This document shows, in pieces, positions 59,448-64,000 of a stretch of 64,000 bases of DNA. The position numbers were made by a program, and so were the translations under genes. The notes under the pieces were generated by a model. The model saw only the letters and a program-made list of their open reading frames with translations. It searched no databases and was not told the DNA's origin. This stretch comes from Torreya grandis (lineage: Eukaryota; Streptophyta; Pinopsida; Cupressales; Taxaceae): positions 3,415,001 to 3,479,000 of the forward strand of contig JARHVA010001175.1 of NCBI GenBank assembly GCA_037957365.1, given 5' to 3'. Every line of letters begins with the position of its first letter. Within the stretch, counting starts at the first letter, position 1.

Positions 59448-62400
59448 TGTTGACCACTTTATACCCTTTGGAATAGAAAGGGGTCAACCTAATCATTTAA
59501 AAACATATTCCACCCTTAAACCTCTAAGTTTTCATATCTCTTGATAAATTAGGATAATCCAAAGCAAGGTTACTAATTGTCATATCAAATGCAGCAGGTC
59601 CACTCTCTTGTCATGTCATGAAACACATAATGGTTATCCCTACTCCCTATTTAAATTAATTTTAAGTGTCACAGTGTTTTAGAATGTGTGAGGGTCCACA
59701 ATAGACTTTGAAGTGGTCTCAATAGTTTAAAAGTGTCATGGTAGAGATGATTAAATGATGCAACTGATGAGTCATCATAAATATTTCTTGTGCATGTAAT
59801 ATATGTAAGCTATGGTTTCATTACAAGTTTTTTTATAATATTATGAAGGTAAATGGGAGCCTAATTGAATCATTTAACAATTCCTAAGGTCTTTTCATAA
59901 GTGTTGAAATGATATTCATTGCATAATCCCCTCTTGAAGTTATGTATATGGTCTAAAAGAGGAATATTTGACCTTAATGTGACACCACTTGACCTTGAAA
60001 GGCAATTAAAACTAAAATTAAAATATTTAATATCCTTCATGAATCCCCTTAGTCTATACCCAAAGTGCATACACTAAATGGGCCCTATGCATGTAAAAAT
60101 TTTCCTCTTCAAATCCCTAATTCATACCATGAATTTTCATACATCACATAATCCCTATCCTCCCTCCTGCTATCCACCAATAGTGGTTTATGGTCTAAAA
60201 CATGAGAAAAAACAAGGAATTGATATGTTTTATGATTTTTTAGAGTGGTATGGATTTGGACAATATGGATTTGATTATATGTAGTTAGGGTTATATAGGG
60301 TAGTTCATTACAAAAATATGTTGAAAAAATCAAAGTGTTTCAGGGCCCAAAGGGCCAAAAATTGATTCACTTTCCACACTGATCACATTGGTATACATGG
60401 AGAGCACTTAGGTTTGTGCTCAATTTTTATAGAGTGGGGAGAAATAGGGTCCAAGATCTTGGAAAATTAAGTGAACTTGATGACCTTCTAATAATTGGAA
60501 TTTGTTTTAGAGTGAGGCTTATGAGTTGTATGAACATTTACTAAGAAGTTGAGTGATCTGATGACCATTCTCATCTACATAGGGAAAAATAAGGAGAATG
60601 ATTTCATTGAGTTTATGGTTTATTTTATCAAACTAATGATTATTCCTAGTTCTTTAATTCATATAGATAATTTTCATGGCCTCCTCAACTTTTATTTTGC
60701 ATGTGTGGGCATATAGGGTTGAGAAACATCCAAACTATCTCAAATGGTCCCTCCAAGTGAATATTGCCTACATGTTTTAATTTTACTACAAGATAAGGTA
60801 GTATATAGTGTAATGGTAGCCTGAGGGTTATCAAAACATAGTTAAAGTTGATCATGGAGTGTTTTATTCATACCAAGGTGTCCTATTAGAAAGCTTTTAA
60901 AACTTCATCATATCTCCCATACGCCTAATAATTACCAATTTAACCTCAAACACCTTCATAGTCCTTTTATAATATGTTAAGGTCATTTAGCAAATGTTAA
61001 GGTTTTTTTGAGAGTCCTAAGTTTCCACTTTTCACCATGTATTATTCATTGATGATATCAAAGTGTTATATAAAGTTAGGAATATACATGGATATGTCTA
61101 GGGTCCTTTTAATTCATCTTAGACATGAGCTCACAATTAATTTCAAACCCTAAAATAACCTCCCCCTTTGACAATGTCATCATTATCATTTCATCTCAGT
61201 TGTGAGCCCTGCATTCCAATTTCAAACCCCATGTGACTTTACAGTCATCACCCATAAGTAACTATACTCTACTCAAACCTTGGGTGTGTAAAAAATTTAT
61301 AAATACTCTAAAAACTATAAGATTACATAAATTCTATAAGAAATGATTTTTCATAGTCATCGACCCTATTAGATGGGTAAATCACCACCTATAGGAAATT
61401 TCTTGAATCAACCTTGGTTAAGTTATTCAAGTATATATAGATCATACCTAAGGATAATAAGTGAATATGAATAAGTAGATTAATTTAATAAATTTTTTAA
61501 TAGGAACATAAGAGATCCATATATATCTCATGTAACTAAGAAGGCACTCTCCTCACTTAAAGACTTGTTCCACATACCCCTTATAAATTAGTATACATGG
61601 TAATGATGTTGATGGTCTATACCCTCATCATAAGTATGATATATTATATACACATAAAGGGATAAGTTTAAAACTAATAGATAATTATAAAATTTAGGTA
61701 ACCTCACCAAAGGTAAATAGATATGTAGGAGTGCATTTTGCTCAGTGAAATTCACACAATCAATCAAGGTTGTCTATAATGTGAAAGTGTCAGACCAATG
61801 AAAGTAACAATGAGAAAATTATATGAAATGAGAGTATATAGGTCATAAATACACATAAAAAATACTTGAGGTCTTACTTGAGGGTACCCCTAATAAAATA
61901 ATTTATCTAGTCTGAGTTGTAGACATAAAAGCCTACAAGTAGTGGTATGGTTATGTATACATGTGTGTTAGCAAGGTTAAAGGAGATGAGAATTAAGGAT
62001 ATTATAAATATTAAGTAATAATTTTTGGGATATAATTACACCCATATAATATCTAAAATAAGTTTATTTAGGCACCAACATTATCTATTGCAGTCCCATA
62101 CACTAGACAATGTTGATCAAGGCAGTCTATAAGAAAGAGAAAAGTTGATAAGATGTCTGAGTAAATGAGAACCTATGAATGAGGTAGAGGGTATATTTAA
62201 GGATATTTTATGGTCTATGATATCTATATATGAATCCAAATAATTTATGAGGTTTCAACACCCATTCTATTCCTATAAGACCTAAAGGCCTATCTAGGTT
62301 TAGGACCCTACCTCCACCTCAATAGTAAGTCCAAACCTTTAGGCAAGCTCAATATAATGTGGTATGTATGTTAAGATGTTTTAGACACTATATAAGGAAT

Positions 62401-64000
62401 TTGGTGTAGAGTAATGTAAGGATACAATCATTTTTGGGTTTTATCCCTCTCTTGAGCTCTATTTTCCTCAGCAGGCATCTTGAAGTGGATCTTCAAGCAC
62501 TCATACCTTTCACCACAAAGGGAGACAAACCTAGGGATATTAGGGAGACTTTATAACCATTTTGGAATCAAAATAAATAAATTAGTGAGTGGGTTTGGGG
62601 GCCAAATTTTGTGAATGAACACTAAGAAGATAACCTACTCAAACTATCTAGCAAAGAGCTTGAGGCACACCTTCCACAACTCATATCTCCAGAAACACTT
62701 TGCATAGGACCAAAGTATGTTTATGAGAGATAAAGGGGTTAGTGGGATAGATATCTATAATTATAAGTTTTGGTTTGGAGGTCCATACTATATGAAACAT
62801 AATTAAGATGGTGGAATTCTATAACCCTTATTAAACCCTAGATGGTAATCGATAAAAAAAATTATGCCTTTAAATGCATTCAAATGGAGTATTTGAGATT
62901 TGAAATGGTAATGGTATCCATAGGTCTTCTATGCACTTAAATGACCTATTAATTGGCATGTGTAGGGGATAAAATATATGGATTAGGCTTAGGAGAAGTA
63001 GTTTAAACCTATAATCAAGGAGTTTGGAAATATTTTCATACACCATGGGTTTCTAAGGATAAAGGGGGCCCAAAAGTTCCTAAGTAACCTAATATTAATC
63101 ACCAATATGGGCATCCATGACTAGTCACTCCTATAAATAGAACTAGGTATCTAAATGAAGGATTATATGCTTGAAAAAAAGGAAAATTACTTTATGAATC
63201 CAACATAAATTATCTATAGGCCCTTAGGAGTGATTCTCATGTTAATAAAAGTGTCTAGGTGCCCCAAAACTCCATCTTAAGTTCAAAACTTAGAAACCAT
63301 GCACTTATGATTATTGATATAACATCCTCATTGAGATATTGGAACTAAGAGGATATAGTAGAGGGAAAAAGGAGACTAGAGGATACCAAAAAACCTCATG
63401 GGAATGATAATTAGGTTTTTTAGATGTGTGGTTCATGTTGTTTTGTAGAGGAAATGCCACAACTAGCCCTTTTGGCCTATAAACACCTCAAGATTTCCTA
63501 GAATGTATGTTTCTCACTCGAGGAAACTTTATAAGCTCACAATTATATAGAAATTTTTTATGGGGATATAATAACTTTATGAAAGGTGGGGATCCTTGTC
63601 TATAAGAGATAAGTGGAAATTGGTTTAGAGGTTTAGGCCTGAACCTCTATGAACCATTGTTAATAGTCTTGGACACTCTTAAACCTTACTAAAACCTTAA
63701 TAAGGACACAATTAGAAATATTTAGGATAATATTCATCCAAATTCATTAGAACCAATTTAAAAACATTGGGTACATATTTGACACTTAGAGGAGGCTTTT
63801 GCTAAGGTACTAGTCTGTATGAACAGTGTATGAACACCTACAAAAACTACAAGTTTACAAAGATTTGAGTAGGAGATGAAGTGTAAGTTTGTTAAATAAT
63901 TACCAATAATTAGAGGGGATGGGTTGAGGCTTTTTTTTTCTTCTTAAATCATGAAATGTCCAAAACACTGTGTTGATGTTTCTACAACATCTACCAATCA
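59448..64000 (+). repeat. 3' LTR of element D (cut by window end)
   Basis: It starts TGTTGACCAC and matches the left LTR from 46919 onward to the window end. About 0.8 kb of it is expected beyond 64000. Confidence 0.85.

Larger units (their letters stand above)
46919..64000 (+). mobile_element. Element D: Tat-like Ty3/gypsy element with LTRs of about 5.55 kb, cut by window end
   Basis: 46919-52468 repeats in the same orientation from 59448 to the window end, where 64000 corresponds to about 51680 in the left copy. The right LTR would therefore continue for roughly another 0.8 kb. The 7-kb internal part carries gag, protease, archaeal-type RNase H, RT-RH and integrase on the + strand. LTR termini TGTTGA and TTAACA are near mirror images, as expected. 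The copy is degenerate. Confidence 0.88.

Noticed and set aside
1..64000. Search for host genes, tRNA, rRNA, and bacterial-type operons or promoters
   Set aside because: No spliced host gene structure, tRNA cloverleaf or rRNA segment was recognised by eye, and the elements show a plant nuclear origin, so bacterial feature types were not applied.

Overview
The window looks like plant nuclear DNA made almost entirely of old, nested LTR retrotransposons. It is strongly A+T-rich and CG dinucleotides look scarce. I found no intact host gene, rRNA, tRNA or CRISPR array. All coding traces are Ty3/gypsy or Ty1/copia polyproteins broken by in-frame stops and frameshifts, plus two traces of plant-mobile-domain-type (PMD, aminotransferase-like) protein. 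This density of decayed nested elements suggests a land plant with a large genome; the species cannot be read from the sequence.

Layout. (1) Element A, a Tat-like Ty3/gypsy element on the + strand, runs from before base 1 to 20886. Its LTRs are about 3.28 kb and the left one is cut by the window edge. A Ty1/copia element on the - strand (6554-15131, LTRs about 2.06 kb) sits inside its integrase gene. (2) A 300-bp spacer lies at 20887-21186. (3) Element C, a chromodomain-bearing Ty3/gypsy element on the - strand (21187 to about 43520, LTRs about 345 bp), is split in its 3' LTR by element B. (4) Element B (21472-38371) is a Tat-like Ty3/gypsy element on the - strand with about 1.4-kb LTRs. (5) An accessory island at about 43521-46918 holds a second possible PMD trace, a 76-bp-arm inverted repeat and two large dinucleotide microsatellites. 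(6) Element D, a Tat-like Ty3/gypsy element on the + strand, runs from 46919 past the window end, with very long LTRs of about 5.55 kb.

Gene logic. Each element carries the usual parts: gag (particle), protease (PR), reverse transcriptase and RNase H (RT-RH) and integrase (IN). Primer binding sites and polypurine tracts can be seen at several LTR edges. A, B and D also carry a second, archaeal-type RNase H domain (aRH). In A and D it lies between protease and RT; in B it lies between RH and integrase, so two Tat-like architectures sit side by side. B also has a PMD-like passenger reading frame antisense to gag-pol, between integrase and the 3' LTR. Its LTRs and the DNA upstream of the passenger contain clusters of short palindromes, including a 19-bp tandem array with six units in one LTR and four in the other.

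All element boundaries come from reading LTR pairs by eye. Domain limits are approximate, and LTR identities look to be around 80% or somewhat above, so the insertions are old.
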